Part shown: in pieces, positions 34,335 through 45,943 of the stretch
Numbering within the stretch: position 1 is the stretch's first letter
Layout of the letters: every line of letters begins with the position of its first letter
DNA from: Tenrec ecaudatus
Taxonomy: Eukaryota; Chordata; Mammalia; Afrosoricida; Tenrecidae
DNA length: 64,000 nt
Assembly: GCF_050624435.1 (NCBI RefSeq)
Contig: NC_134542.1
Span: 9,110,497-9,174,496, forward strand
Reading direction: 5' to 3'
The notes under the pieces: model-generated
What the model saw: only the letters and a program-made list of their open reading frames with translations
Database searches by the model: none
Told to the model about the DNA's origin: nothing
Made by a program: the position numbers and the translations under genes

Positions 34335-34536
34335 ACAGTCACTGTCAGTGAGTCAACTCTGATCCATAGAGACCCTATAAGAGAGAATAGAACACCCCAT
34401 GTGGGTTTCCCAAATTGCAACTCTTTACTGGAGTAGAAAGCCTCACCTTTCTCCCTTGGAGTGGCTGGTGGTTTTGAACTGCTGACCTTGAGGTTAGCAG
34501 CCCAACCTGTAACCCACTATGCCACCAAGGCCCTGA
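34335..34536 (-). mobile_element. AfroSINE, full length
   Basis: 'cactgtcagtgagtcaactc', 'tggagtagaaagcctcacct' and 'cactatgccaccaaggccct' are present. Confidence 0.9.
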
Positions 34537-34549
34537 TATAATGAAACAA

Positions 34550-34720
34550 TTGTTGTTGCTGTTGTTAGGTGCTGTCAAGTTGGTTTTGATTCATAGCAAC
34601 CCAATGCATAACAGAAGGCAACACTGCCCGGTTCTGGTCCATCCTCACAATTGTTCTTATGTTTGAGCCCATTGTTGCAGTCACTGTGTCAATCCAGCTC
34701 GTCAATGGCATCCAAGTCAT
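34550..34720 (-). mobile_element. RTE/BovB-type 3' end
   Basis: 'gttgttgctgttgttaggtg' is the tail complement, followed by 'gagcccattgttgcagtcac'. This short copy lies 14 bp from the preceding AfroSINE. Confidence 0.75.
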
Positions 34721-34899
34721 GAAGAATGTGGCTAACTATCCCAAGTCCACAGAGTGGCAAGAGGGAAGCTGTGTGGAGGTAGAGCCTGGTATAATCTCCC
34801 ATTATCCTGGCATCCACAGATGGGCCTCATACTGACTTTATTGATGATTGAGTTTCTCAAGCCATTACTTCTGAAATGTGAAACACACATGATATCAGA

Positions 34900-35240
34900 A
34901 TATATAAAATGCTAATATTAAATGATTGATGAAAGAGACCAACCTTATTGGTTGGATAGAGACTATTCTCCCTCGTTGCCCTTCAGATCTGGAACTAAAT
35001 CCCCCCTGCCCCCAAGGTTAGAATCACCAGCGATGGCAGATCATGAAGGTGTCCTCTACCAAGGACGATGTCAGAAGGCCAGGAAAGAATGGGGAATGGG
35101 AACAAGGAACACGGGGAGAAGTGCGGGGAGTGGTGGTCCATTGAGGGGACTGACATAGTTGAGTTGAAACAAAATGCGTATAAATTGTGAATGGAAAACT
35201 CATGATCTGCTCTTTAAATGTGCACCTGTGTCACAATAAA
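34900..35240 (+). repeat. Possible unclassified retroelement 3' end
   Basis: The sequence runs into 'tgtgtcacaataaaaagagg', an AATAAA signal with A/G-rich tail, preceded by 'gaacaaggaacacggggaga'. This looks like a polyadenylated element end, but I cannot name it and see no second copy here. The 78-codon ORF at 34922 has no recognisable homology. Confidence 0.3.
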
Positions 35241-35349
35241 AAGAGGGAAAGAGAGAGGAGGTGGTATAGGAAGAGGTGGAGAAAGAGAAGAAAAGACAGA
35301 ATATACCTCTTTAGGTGTGTATTCAAGTATTTAACTCATCCCTATTTAG

Positions 35350-35550
35350 TAACAGGCATTTCTGGGTGGTGTAAACAGTTAACCATTCAGTTCCTAACTG
35401 AAAGGATTGAGTCCACCTGGAAATGCCTAGAAAGAAAGGCCTGGTGATGAATACAGAACATTCAGCCACTGGAAACAGTCTGGAGCATAGTTCTACTCTG
35501 GCACCAGGGGGACCATGAGTAGGTGTCGACAACTGGCATATCACAGGAGC
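35350..35550 (+). mobile_element. AfroSINE (variant middle)
   Basis: 'gaaagaaaggcctggtgatg', 'cactggaaacagtctggagc' and a degenerate 'gagtaggtgtcgacaactgg' tail are present. Confidence 0.7.
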
Positions 35551-36054
35551 AGTAGTATTGGATAATCTTCGCTAAGCTGGTTGTCAATTTCCTCCACTTC
35601 TCCCCTGGCAGGTATAAGTGAGCCGCTTTGGTGGCCAGCCCTGCCTTGTGGATAAGAAGGAAGAGGAAGGAGAGATGGAGATGGTGGTTATCGCACGTTT
35701 TTGTGACTGAGCGGTAGCTCCAGAGTCGAGTCGTGGAGGTGATCGGACATGGGCCTGGACAGGAATTGTGTGTGATTCGTGTGCCGGCTCGTCTAAGATG
35801 CTGTAATTCAGAGGCCTCACATACGATGTTTAAGGAAGGTAGGAGTTGATCTCTGTTAGGTTACGGGCTAGAGGAGTTGGTCCTTTGCTGATCGAGCAGG
35901 TTTGCTTCCTCAACACACATCTCTGAGTCCAAAGTGGCGGCCCATTCCCAGGCCTTTGGGATAATGCCTAGCACAGAAGGACCGCGCATCATTTCAGGGG
36001 CTCCCAGTGCTGGCTGGGATACCTGTCTGTTGGGTTGCAATCCACATGGAAGGC

Positions 36055-36170
36055 TGAACCATGGTCTCAAGCATAGCAATGCTTGTGAGGATGAGGCAGG
36101 ACCAGGCTTTGTGTCCTTCTGTTGTACCTACCCCCGCCCTGAGTCAGAACCAACTTGCGGGCACCTCGCC
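36055..36170 (+). mobile_element. RTE 3' tail
   Basis: 'gctcaag'-like 'ggtctcaagcatagcaatgc', then 'gaggatgaggcaggaccagg' and 'gagtcagaaccaacttgc' mark a 5'-truncated copy. Confidence 0.7.
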
Positions 36171-36289
36171 ACGGCAAAATACAGGGCACACTGCCTGGAC
36201 CCTGATTCCCAGTGGTCTGGTAGCTATGTAGGGGTATGGCTACTCCCCTTTACACCCCAACCCCCTCAGCCATGATGTGATTCTATTTC

Positions 36290-36680
36290 ACCAGCCAATC
36301 TGTTGTAAGGAGGTTAAGGTGGGATACAAAATCCTTATTCAGGTCACTGCCCTGACCCAATTTAAAGGCATGTCCCTGGGGTGTGACCTGCCTCACTCTT
36401 TATCTTACACGAGCTAAAAGGAGGGCGAAGGACAGAGAAGAAGGGACTTTCTGTCACCGAGAAGGAAGTGCTGAGAGTGGAGTGTGGCCTTGGGAACAGG
36501 GGTCTTGTGCTGAGACGTGTGGAAACCCAGGGACAGATGGATGGGAAGGTCTTTCCTCCGGAGCCCCAGCAGAGGGAACGGCTTCACGGGAAGCCGGGCC
36601 TCCTAGCCCGTGAGAGAATACACGTGTGCTTGTTAAAGCCTGCCACTTACCGGTGCTCTGTTACTGCGGCACTAGATAAG
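36290..36680 (+). mobile_element. MaLR-like LTR remnant
   Basis: The right end 'cttgttaaagcctgccactt' followed by 'gttactgcggcactagataa' is typical of MaLR/MLT1-type termini. The rest is diverged. Confidence 0.45.
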
Positions 36681-36689
36681 GAAAACAGC

Positions 36690-36825
36690 TGCTACCCTGA
36701 TGGCTGGAGGTTTCAATTCAACCAGAGGTGCCTCAGAAGCAAGGCCTGGTGACCTGCTTCTGGAAAATCGGCCCTTGGAAACCTGGGAGCGCATCGATCT
36801 ATTCTGACACACAAGGAGTCCAACC
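36690..36825 (+). mobile_element. AfroSINE (variant middle)
   Basis: 'gaagcaaggcctggtgacct' and 'cgatctattctgacacacaa' mark a shortened copy of the 3620 subfamily. Confidence 0.65.
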
Positions 36826-37162
36826 TGCCAATCAGATTACAGCAGGATGGTGCCTCCTTGGGGCGTGGCCTTCTTATAAGCAGGGAACCTGGGAACCCAC
36901 CCCCACCCTCAACCCCTTCTCCTTCTTGCTTGCTGGGTGTCTGATGCCGACTGCTCTCTGTCTGTGCTCTGCCATGTGCCCACCAACTTGGGATCCCTGC
37001 AACTCTGCTCCCAGTGCTCTCTGCTCTTCCGCATCAGCTTGCAGCCATGTGAGCCTGTAGAGGGCCTAGGCTTGCCTTGAACGTGTGAACTGGAGTGGGA
37101 CTGGGCTGGGCTGGCTTCTTTTGATATAAGATTATCAATAAAAAAGTTTGTTCTCATACATA

Positions 37163-37277
37163 CCATATATAATCTAGTATAAGATGAATTTTTTTCAGCA
37201 CAATTTTTATGCTGACAAAGTCCCCCAGTTTTTTGTGGTAAAATTAGGTGCCTCAGTTTATACTCAAGTATATACGG
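37163..37277. mobile_element. Tc1/mariner-like MITE
   Basis: This 115-bp element has terminal inverted repeats of about 25 bp (19/25 matching: CCATATATAATC at the left, complement of ATACTCAAGTATATACGG at the right) and TA at 37161-37162 and 37278-37279 as the target duplication. The centre contains the palindrome 'cagcacaatttttatgctga'. It has no coding capacity. Confidence 0.7.
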
Positions 37278-37394
37278 TATATGAGTGTCACTGGATTTCC
37301 TTCTCTAGACAACTTTGCCTAACACATTCTGAGTAGGACAAGTGGGCACAGGCTGGTGCCAACTCGACTGCTCTAGGACTTAGCACTGTGTTAG

Positions 37395-38025
37395 TCCAGG
37401 GAGACTAGAGAAACACATTCATACACACTCATATGTGTATAAGAAAGAACTTTCTATACGAGAGCAATCGAATATTGAGAAAACATCCCAATCCAGATCA
37501 AATCCGTAAGTCCGATATTAGCCCATATGTCCAAAACCAATCTATAAATTCCTCTTCAGACTCACAAAACACAGGCAATGATGCTGAATATAAGAAGATT
37601 ACAGGCCAGTTGGTGGAAATTCTTGTGGATCCAGTGGTGGTAGAAACATCTCAGCACTGCCAGGGGGTCTCCATGTGGCCCCTCAGCTCCTGGGCTCTAG
37701 CGTAGCTCCATGTCTCGTCTCAACAGGAATGTCTCGCAGGGAGTGTCTGTGTCTGTGTGTCTTACCTTCAGGGAGCTCTATCTCCTTAGCACCTCCAAAT
37801 GAGGTCATCAAGCTGTGACCTGATTGACAGGCTAGACTCTACCCCTTCACTCTTAAATCTCAAATTGACAACAGATGATGTAACTATCACAGTCACACCA
37901 GTAACTGATTATGGTCAGAATGTCTGCTTTCCCTTTAACAGGGAAGAAAGGAGTCTTTTACCAAACTTCTGGAATGAGAAATGCAAATTGCATTTGCTAT
38001 TAATCCTAATGAGGTGCTAACGACC
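37395..38025 (+). repeat. Unclassified interspersed repeat, copy 1
   Basis: It is collinear with 53867-54343: 'ggagactagagaaacacatt', 'tattgagaaaacatcccaat', 'cttgtggatccagtggtggt', 'ctccttagcacctccaaatg', 'acctgattgacaggctagac' and 'aaattgacaacagatgatgt'. I cannot name the family; it is probably an afrotherian or older nonautonomous element. Confidence 0.7.
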
Positions 38026-38309
38026 AAGTCCATTGAAGACCCCTGAGCACTGATATTAAAGAAGACAAGACGTGACATAAACAGTTAATGACCTGGAGCT
38101 CCATGTTTCTTTTCCTTTTACGGATGCTTGCCCCTCTGCTCCTAAGAGAAGGACTGGAGCCTCGCCTGAGCTGCTCTCACTTCTCAGAGGACTCAGAGGA
38201 GGTGAGGTTGGCCAAGCCCTGTTTGAAAACCACCGATGAGCCGCAGAATGTTTCATGACTGTGTTAAGGAGCGTGGTTGGGGTGTGTGGGCAGGAGTGGA
38301 GTATATGTG

Positions 38310-38312
<3 letters not shown>

Positions 38313-38349
<37 letters not shown>
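38313..38349. repeat. (GT)n microsatellite
   Basis: About 18 GT units. Confidence 0.95.
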
Positions 38350-38350
<1 letters not shown>

Positions 38351-38839
38351 TGGAGCAAGGATGTCAGGGAGCAAAAGAATGGAAACTCAACTTCTATTTG
38401 TCACGCGCACTGGTTACTTAAGAGTGTTACAGGCCCCTTGGTGGTCTTTGGAGGAGGTTTTCCTCCATTAGGACTTGAACACTCTCCAGGGAAATCAGTC
38501 CATTACATAGCAGGTAGACAGCTCCCTGCTTCTCCTCCCTCCTAACTTCCCTCTCTCCCTCTGCTTGACTCGCTGCAGATCATTGCATTGAGCCGCGTGG
38601 AGTTCATTAGCCTCTTTTCTATCTTCTGGACCAGTCTCCAACTTCATCATCCATGTTGTCAAACCCTGGCATCATGTAGTGTTTTTAAGTGCCTCCATGT
38701 TGCTGAAATAGCAGGGTTTTTGTTTTTAACCAACCCCATGATGGAAAAGCCATAGATAGGCATATTGATGCTTTGGTTGGTCTGCTCTGTGTCTGTTGTG
38801 ATCGGTCATCAGTGCACGATTAATCTTATGGTTAGGGGC

Positions 38840-39175
38840 AGTTGAATTGGTGCCAACTCAGACAGACCCAATGTACAACAGAACCAAACCCTGCCCAGTC
38901 CTATGCCCTCCTCACCTGTGAGATTGGAACCCATTGTCATAGCCACTGTATCCATTTGTCTCCTTCAGGCTCTTCCTGGTCACTACGCCTTCTACATTCC
39001 GTAGCATGACATTCTTTCCCAGGTACTGGTCTCTTCCAAGGTATGGAGACCAAGTCTCTCTATCTTGCTCCTAAGGAACACTCTGGTTGTGCTCTTCCAA
39101 GACCGATGTGTTTTTCACGGTGTTTTCCCCATTCTTCGGCAGCACCGTAATTCAAATGTGTGGATTCTTCTGTGG
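38840..39175 (-). mobile_element. RTE/BovB-type 3' fragment
   Basis: 'acagaaccaaaccctgccca', 'ggaacccattgtcatagcca' and 'caccgtaattcaaatgtgtg' are present. Confidence 0.8.
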
Positions 39176-39954
39176 TCAGAAAACACCATCGCTCGGCCAG
39201 GCTAATTCCGGGCCGTAGAGCCTGGGCCCTGCTCTCTCTGTAAATTCACTTTTAGAGGGATTCCCACATTTTTAGCTTTAGTCTCGATGTTTCTAACTAC
39301 CGGTGTCTTATGCCAATGTCAACCTGGCAGCTCAAGGTCAGGGGTGGTGGTGGTGGTCTCATAAGCATCTCAACTTTGATATGTTCGAAGTTGAAATCTT
39401 GATACAAGGCCAATCTATGGATGATTTATTTTCCTTCCCTTATCTCTCACATCTAGTTTATCCTTCAGTTTTTTTGAGAACCAATAAGAAGAACCTTCCA
39501 AAATGTGATTTTTGGAAAAAACTAAGACCCTTTGAGGGGTTTCCAATGTTCTTGGCATGGACTCTAAACCTTTACTGTGACTTTTGCTCAAGTCCCCTTG
39601 TGATCTGGCCTTACTGTCTCTCTGTCTCTTTATCTTCTGTCACTGACTCTTGGTGCTCTGTCCAGCACACTAACCTCCTGTGTTCTCTTCTCTGGCTCAT
39701 CCTCCGCCTCCAGGGCTCCACCTACAAGCTGCCTTTTCCACAGAGTTTGGTCTAGTCAGCCTCTGCTCTAGGCTAACGGAGTGAACTTAATGATTGTCTC
39801 ATCCTCCATGCTCTCTCCATCTTCCCCGGTCTTCAACACCAACTCCTTCTGATGAAATAATTTTATTCATTCATTCATACATTTATCTATCATCTATCCA
39901 TCTATCTTCATGCATTTATCTACCTATTATTTATTTTTGCATCTCAGTGTAATT

Positions 39955-41160
39955 TTAAACATTTTTATTGGCATACTTCACCGACCATACAATTGAATCA
40001 TTCACTCATATTAAAAAGAGTAGCACAATAATCACAATTTATTCCACAACATTGTCTTCTTGAGCTCATTGTCGTTAGCTCTCCATTTGCCCCAACCTCC
40101 CCTGCCATGCCCTTAGGTAATTATTAATCCAGTTACTGTCTACAGATTTACCTATCAAAGTATTTATAAAAATACGGTTTTATTGGCATGTAATCCACAT
40201 ATTATATAATTCAGTAGTTCATTCATATCACGAAGAGTTGTTCAATCATCGCCACAATAAATTTCAGGACATTTCCTTCTTCATTGTACTCATTGTTATT
40301 AGCTTACCATTTTCATTCCCCCTCCTCAGCATGCTCTCAAGAAACCAGTAATCCACTTATTGTCTCCATAGATTCACTCATCCTGGGTTTCATATACTGA
40401 AAAACATACACAAAGGCTAGCAACAATAACAAAATGGAGAAAAACCTCAATTAAAAAGAAAGCAGAAAATGTTAAAAATTAGAACTTTAAAAGGAGTCGA
40501 AAGGGAGATCAAATGATAACATGTTAAATTTTAACCTAACTACATCTTCCGTAGTCCACTTTCCAATGCACTCTGAATGGGAAGTAAGGCGGTTCACTTC
40601 TGGTCTATGTCCAGAGGCCTCATCCATGTCTACTTCCCCCTCACTTTTTTTTTAAACCAAAACAACTTATAAATGGGTCAAAAGGAAGATCAAATGCGAG
40701 ATTACATTTTAACTTAACTATGTCTACTCTAATTGCCTCTATAAGGCTCTTGGTTTGATAACAAGGCTGTTCACATCCTTGACTATAGTCAGGGGGTTTC
40801 ACCAGAGGCCGGTAGACCCTGTAGATGGATTTTGCTCTCCCACTGTCGTCTATAGCCTTCTGCAAAATAGACATTCACAATTTAAGCCCTGATCTCATTC
40901 CCCTGTTCAGATCATGCAGGCTGATATGCTTCTTCCATGTGGACTTAGTTGATGCCTCACTTACATAGCTGCTTGATTGAAGATGGCCTTTAAGACCCCA
41001 GACACCATTCTTTCTGATAGCCATGCACCATCTAGCTTCTTCACCACTCTTGGCTATAACACCCATATCTGGAGTTATCTCTTCATGAGGGCAAGTATAA
41101 AATAGGGCCATTGATCTTAGATTGGAGCTAGAATTAAGTGTGAGCCCCAAATCCATTCAT
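39955..41160 (-). mobile_element. Older L1 3'UTR with internal duplications
   Basis: 'acatttttattggcatactt' (39959) and 'cggttttattggcatgtaat' (40172) are two successive 3'-end-like blocks. Downstream, 'gctgatatgcttcttccatg', 'tttaagaccccagacaccat' and 'accatctagcttcttcacca' are the older equivalents of blocks in the 46745 L1. Blocks at 40490-40625 and 40668-40810 are also repeats of one another. Confidence 0.65.
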
Positions 41161-41613
41161 AAATCAATGGTTTAAATATGTCTCCATTTCACCTTAGAGA
41201 CACCATTGTCATTTTATGTTAGAGAACATTATCAATCATCTTCCTTTGGGATGAGATACTTCTGTTGACAATATCATGAATTCAGCCAATGGTATAGAAT
41301 TTAAAACACAGTTGTGAATAGATTATACAAACACAGACTGGCTATGAACTGCAATACATAATTTATTGACTTGTACAGATTAAACTCTTCAATGACTGGA
41401 CATTACACAAACAACGGGGTTGGAAATATGACAAAACTTTCAATTATATTCATTGAGAGTGACAGAAATAGGATTGTCAGATTAATAAAACATGGAGAGC
41501 ATTAAAATAGTAAGTATATATGGTAGGCCAGGGCCACCATTCATTGGACACCATCGAGGCAAGAAATCTGAACCCAAGTCCAGCGGCCTCCAGTTCTGTA
41601 CCCTTGGTGTAAC

Positions 41614-42286
41614 TGCAGGTTATAAAAAGACTTTTCCCCAGCTTTGTCTCCCCCAAAGATGTGCCAAACCTTAGAGGCCATTTGTCAGCACACGGTGGGA
41701 GGTCACATGCTTAGAGATATTCTCCCTGAAGGCATTCAGCCATCAGACTACTGTCTGGTCCACGGTAGATGGTGCTCACACCCTACTGATAAGAATAGTA
41801 CTTGTTTCCATGGAGAATCAGAGAACAGGTCAAACCTGCTCAGTGACATCCAAAGTTCGACTGCCATCCTGAATCTAGGATACCTCCTTCTTGTCACATG
41901 TATACCCCAATCCCTCCCCTTCCTATTTTGTGTATACCCTTAGATCTCCCCCTCTTACTACTGTATTACCTATAGTACAACCCCTTCCTGTGACGCATGC
42001 TTTTACCTGTAATTAGGGGGCTGTACATCCCTCAAAGATATATAACCCTTGGTTAGAAATAAATTGCTCTCTCTCCTCTGCTATTCCCACCTTCCATATC
42101 CCCACGTGGATCACCAAGTGGGGCGGAAGTGAGCATGCTACCATGGAATGTGTCTGACTTCTTTATGTTACTCTCTCTTCGATCTCTCTTATTCTCTGCG
42201 ACTTTACTATAATCGTTACATATTATCACTGTACAATTGCGCCTGCTGGGCCTGTGATGATTTGTTAGGGGCTGGCTCCCCTGACA
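41614..42286 (+). mobile_element. Solo ERV LTR (same family as 8313)
   Basis: It begins TGCAGGTTATAAAAAGAC and ends GGCTGGCTCCCCTGACA, 673 bp. A TATA-like 'agatatataaccc' (about 42038) and 'agaaataaattgctctc' (AATAAA at 42058) mark the promoter and polyadenylation region. Long blocks match the complement of 8313-8939. Flanks tgtaac and gtattg do not match convincingly, and no internal provirus is attached. Confidence 0.75.
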
Positions 42287-43234
42287 GTATTGCAATCTTC
42301 TTCTCACACTGTGGCCTTTCAGCCTTTAAGTCCAAGGGCTGCAGGTGTGTTTGAGGTTCAGCCCAGTCCACTCAGTGGGGGTTTCTTCATCAAGTCCTGG
42401 TGTGGCTCACGAAGGATGTTGTCCACCTTGAAAAAACAGGGGCTAAAGTCCCAGTAGACTATAGCACTTCGCCTGGTTCACCAAGGCTTAGATGGAAACT
42501 AGCTCAAAAGTGTCTGATAAGGAATATAGTACACGAGTCTTGTTGAGCTGAATTTTTTTTTGAGAAAGATGAATACAAGACTAATTCATCTCAAGACAGT
42601 GGAGGTTAAATACGTTCCAATGTCCCACTCCATCATCTCTGATATCGACTGCCATTCCTCCCCTTAGTGTCGTCCCTTATGTGCCATGGCTCTGCAGTTT
42701 GCTTCAATTCCCCCCGGAACTCACAACATGAAATGATTCATGCAGTCAGGGGTGCTGGTGAGTCCCAGATCTAAAGTTCAGAGACTCTTCGTCCACAAGC
42801 CTGTGGAAGTTAGCGAAATCAAGTCAGGCAGCAGGCTGCAACACAAGTCCCAGGTACTGGAGGTCCAGCAGAGGAAGGTGAGCCCGGTGTGGGGTTCAAA
42901 AGACACTCTCCACGGCTGGCTCTCCTCCCTTGCTGGTAGTGAGATCCACCATTCGCTTGGGAGAGGGCTCACTTTATACCCAGCAAGATGACATTTACTC
43001 ACAGCTGAATCATATAATACAATCGTATCTTCCTCCACCTCTGACCCAGACCCATAGGGGAGAAGTCACTTGGTGGGAATAAAAAACACCAAAGATGACT
43101 AGAAGAGCCATAAATAATTCACTGCACTACACACTCAGGGGCAGTGGCTGTGCTCTTCCTCAGGATGATTCAGGGACTTGAATCCACTATCAGAATCACT
43201 GACCTGGGCTGCATGTTTCCAATCAGGAGTTAAA

Positions 43235-43838
43235 CAAATGTTTACTTCGTGAACATATCCAAAGCCCTCTAATTTTACATCATTGGTTGTGATTGGAATG
43301 GGGGCTATGAGGCCATGCAAATGAGATGGTTAAATGTTGGGGGTTTTTTTGTAACAAAAGATGTGAGATACCCTGAAATTTCTGATGGAAGCTTTCATTC
43401 CTTGTCCCCATTTCAGCTCGTATTTCTGGATTAGGGTCTTCTCTCTCACGGAGTGCTTTGTATATTTGCTCTTCGCTTCTCTGCCCAGTCTTCCTTCCTA
43501 TCTTCCTCCCTTTCCCCCTTCTTCATCTGTCTTACTTTCTTCCCTTATTCTTTTTCCCTTTCTTCCTGCATCCTTGCTTCTCACCTTCCCCTTCATGTTT
43601 CCTGTTTTCTCCTTCCTTACTTCCTCCTTCCCTCCCTCCCTCCCTTCCTTTCTTCTTATCTTTCCTTTCTTCATCCACCCTCACTTTCTGCACCCCTCCT
43701 TCCTTTCTATTTTTTCTATTTCCTTTCTCTTTTTCTTTCTTCTTTGTTTCCTTCTCTTTCCCTTCTTTCTTGTACAAGTCTCTCCTTTCTAGATGTAAAA
43801 TTAGAGGGCTTTGGATATGTTCATGAATTAAACATTTG
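43235..43838. repeat. 47-bp near-perfect inverted repeat with ~510-bp spacer
   Basis: The left arm 43235-43281 and right arm 43792-43838 are reverse complements at 45/47 positions. The shared core reads 'aaattagagggctttggata'. Homology stops sharply at both arm ends. The spacer contains the pyrimidine tract. No matching target duplication is seen at the outer ends. Confidence 0.85.
43483..43790. repeat. Polypyrimidine (CTTCC/TTTC) tract
   Basis: About 300 bp are almost entirely C and T on the + strand, an irregular CTTCC/CTTTC satellite-like run. Long serine/leucine/phenylalanine-rich ORFs here in all three + frames are artefacts of this composition. Confidence 0.9.
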
Positions 43839-44409
43839 ACGGACAGTGGGTCTTCATCTTTGAGAAGAGCAGGGGAAATGCAGCTGCTGAGCCCCGCCCT
43901 TTCTGCAGCAGCTCCACAAATGGAACCAGAGTGTCCACCTTCACTCCTACTTTGCCAGCTTTCCCTTCCAGTTCATCAGTGGACTCACTGGGTGCATCGT
44001 GGACCTCTGAGCACGGGAGGCTTCCTTTCCTGACCAGTGTCAGTGGCCATGCTGCATATATAGGCTCTCTACGATAGGAGCATTGTGAGCCTTGCTCTGC
44101 ATTTCTTCTTGTTACAGTGTCTTAGAAGTGTCAGCCAGTTTGATTGTGTGTCCAAAACATTACAAGGGTTTTTTTTTAATGATTCTCAAATGATCACTGC
44201 TAAAACCTCAAAGAGCTAAGGGATTTTAGAACTGAAATACTAATAACCTTGTTGAACAAGTAAAGTTAGTGCATAAACCCTTTTCCGAGCTGTCGCCAAG
44301 CAATCATAAACTAGGGAATGTAAATACTGAATATCGCCTACCAGCTTTTGTTGTTGTATGCTTTTCTGGTGTTAGACAGGTTCATTTATCTTTATATTTA
44401 TGAATGGAC

Positions 44410-44625
44410 TCCTAAAACCAAACCCAACCCACTGCCTTGGCATTGATTCTGACTCATAGCGACCCTATTGGACAGAGTTGAGCTGCCTTTTAGGGCTTCC
44501 AAAGTTGGAATCTCTATGGAAATCGACTGCTTTATCTTTCTCCCTTGAAGTGGTTGGTGGTGTTTGGACAGATGGCCTTTCAGTTAACAGCCAGAGGCTT
44601 ACTCACGACACCGGGGCTCTACGGA
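44410..44625 (-). mobile_element. AfroSINE, full length
   Basis: 'cccactgccttggcattgat', 'cctattggacagagttgagc' and 'cgacaccggggctct' are present. Confidence 0.85.
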
Positions 44626-45049
44626 GTCACATAGACACCTAGGATTCAAGATGGTTGTTGCCTTCATAACAATAGGACAGATGACTTGAATGAGCATGTC
44701 TACCAGGCTAGTGGGTTCTTTGGGAGAAAGCACACGCCACAGTCCTTCTCAAAACAATGCCTACCGGGACCCATCATTCGGACTGCTGAGTTCAGACCCC
44801 TGGGGATATAATCTTTGAAAAAGCACCTGAAAGATTTTGAAAGGACTCATTTCGGAACAAGTCAAGAATGACTGCTCTTGGTGGGAAGTCTAGAGATGCA
44901 GAAACCAAGGGTAATGCATCTTAGTAATCTTAGAATACAATATGGTGGCCTGGTTTGCCTCTGAGCTCAGTAAAGGATCATGGGACAATGAGAGCACGTT
45001 TTTCTTGAAAACTATACATTACATTTTAAGTTACATATTCATTTGAATG

Positions 45050-45228
45050 ACTGCTGGAGGCACGATTGCATAACATTGGGCTGCCAACCACAGGCTGTTG
45101 CTTCAGAACTACCAGCTGCTGCCAGGGAGAAAGAGGAGGCTGCAGAGGTCTACAGACTCGCTAACCCTACCACAGTACTGTGACTCAGAGTCAGCTTGAG
45201 GGTAGTGGGTTTTGTTTTGCTTTTTTGG
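45050..45228 (+). mobile_element. AfroSINE
   Basis: 'cattgggctgccaaccacag', 'agggagaaagaggaggctgc' and 'gtcagcttgagggtagtggg' are present. Confidence 0.8.
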
Positions 45229-45943
45229 AAATAAATTTAACAGTTGAACAGAAACTTGAAAATACCCCTTGGAGACCTCATTTACAAAGTTTTAGGCATG
45301 GTGTGCTTCACTAAATGTTTTTTTAGTAGACAGATAAAGCAGATGTTTAAAATTATTTTAATGTCAAACTGGAGACCAAAGCTCAGGTGTGCAAAACACC
45401 ACCATAATGACTGATTAAAACATCATTTAGTTGTTTGCATAAATTGCCATTAGGATACAGGAGGATCAGGAGGCATCTCAGCATTGTATCAGGCTTGATT
45501 TATCTATCAAGAGTAAAAAAACAAAGAGTAACCATTTATTGGCAGGTGGTTATTTTTTGGTGAACCGGAACTTCCATGTTCAAAAGAGTAGACTTTTTGG
45601 ATGACAAAATGTTCTGGAAATTCATTTTGGGAACAGCCTTTACTGCCCTGGCTATCCATAGGTGTCTGGTGCCTTTACTTCTTTCAGACCTGCCCCTATT
45701 ACCAAGGAGACAGAGGAAAGATGCCAAATACCTACCTAAGACATGCAGTGATCAGGGCGCAGAATTGGTGGGATTCACTTGAGAACAGAGTCATGGTAGA
45801 GATCACTGTGGCCTGGAATCCTGAGAGCAAGCGTCCAGAAGGAGGTGACTGTGAGATTGGGAAAAGAACTATCTCTGGACAGTGAGGCATCGTGGGAAGG
45901 TTTACAGAAGTGAAGGTGAGAAGGGCATGTAAGGCAGCTAGAA

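Noticed and set aside
41614-43000. Provirus downstream of the + strand LTR
   Set aside because: No primer-binding site, gag/pol-like frame or second LTR in the same orientation follows; a solo LTR is the simplest reading.
43385-43839. Long overlapping + strand ORFs (up to 135 codons)
   Set aside because: They read through a CT-rich tract in all three frames, giving Ser/Leu/Phe/Pro strings; this is compositional, not coding.
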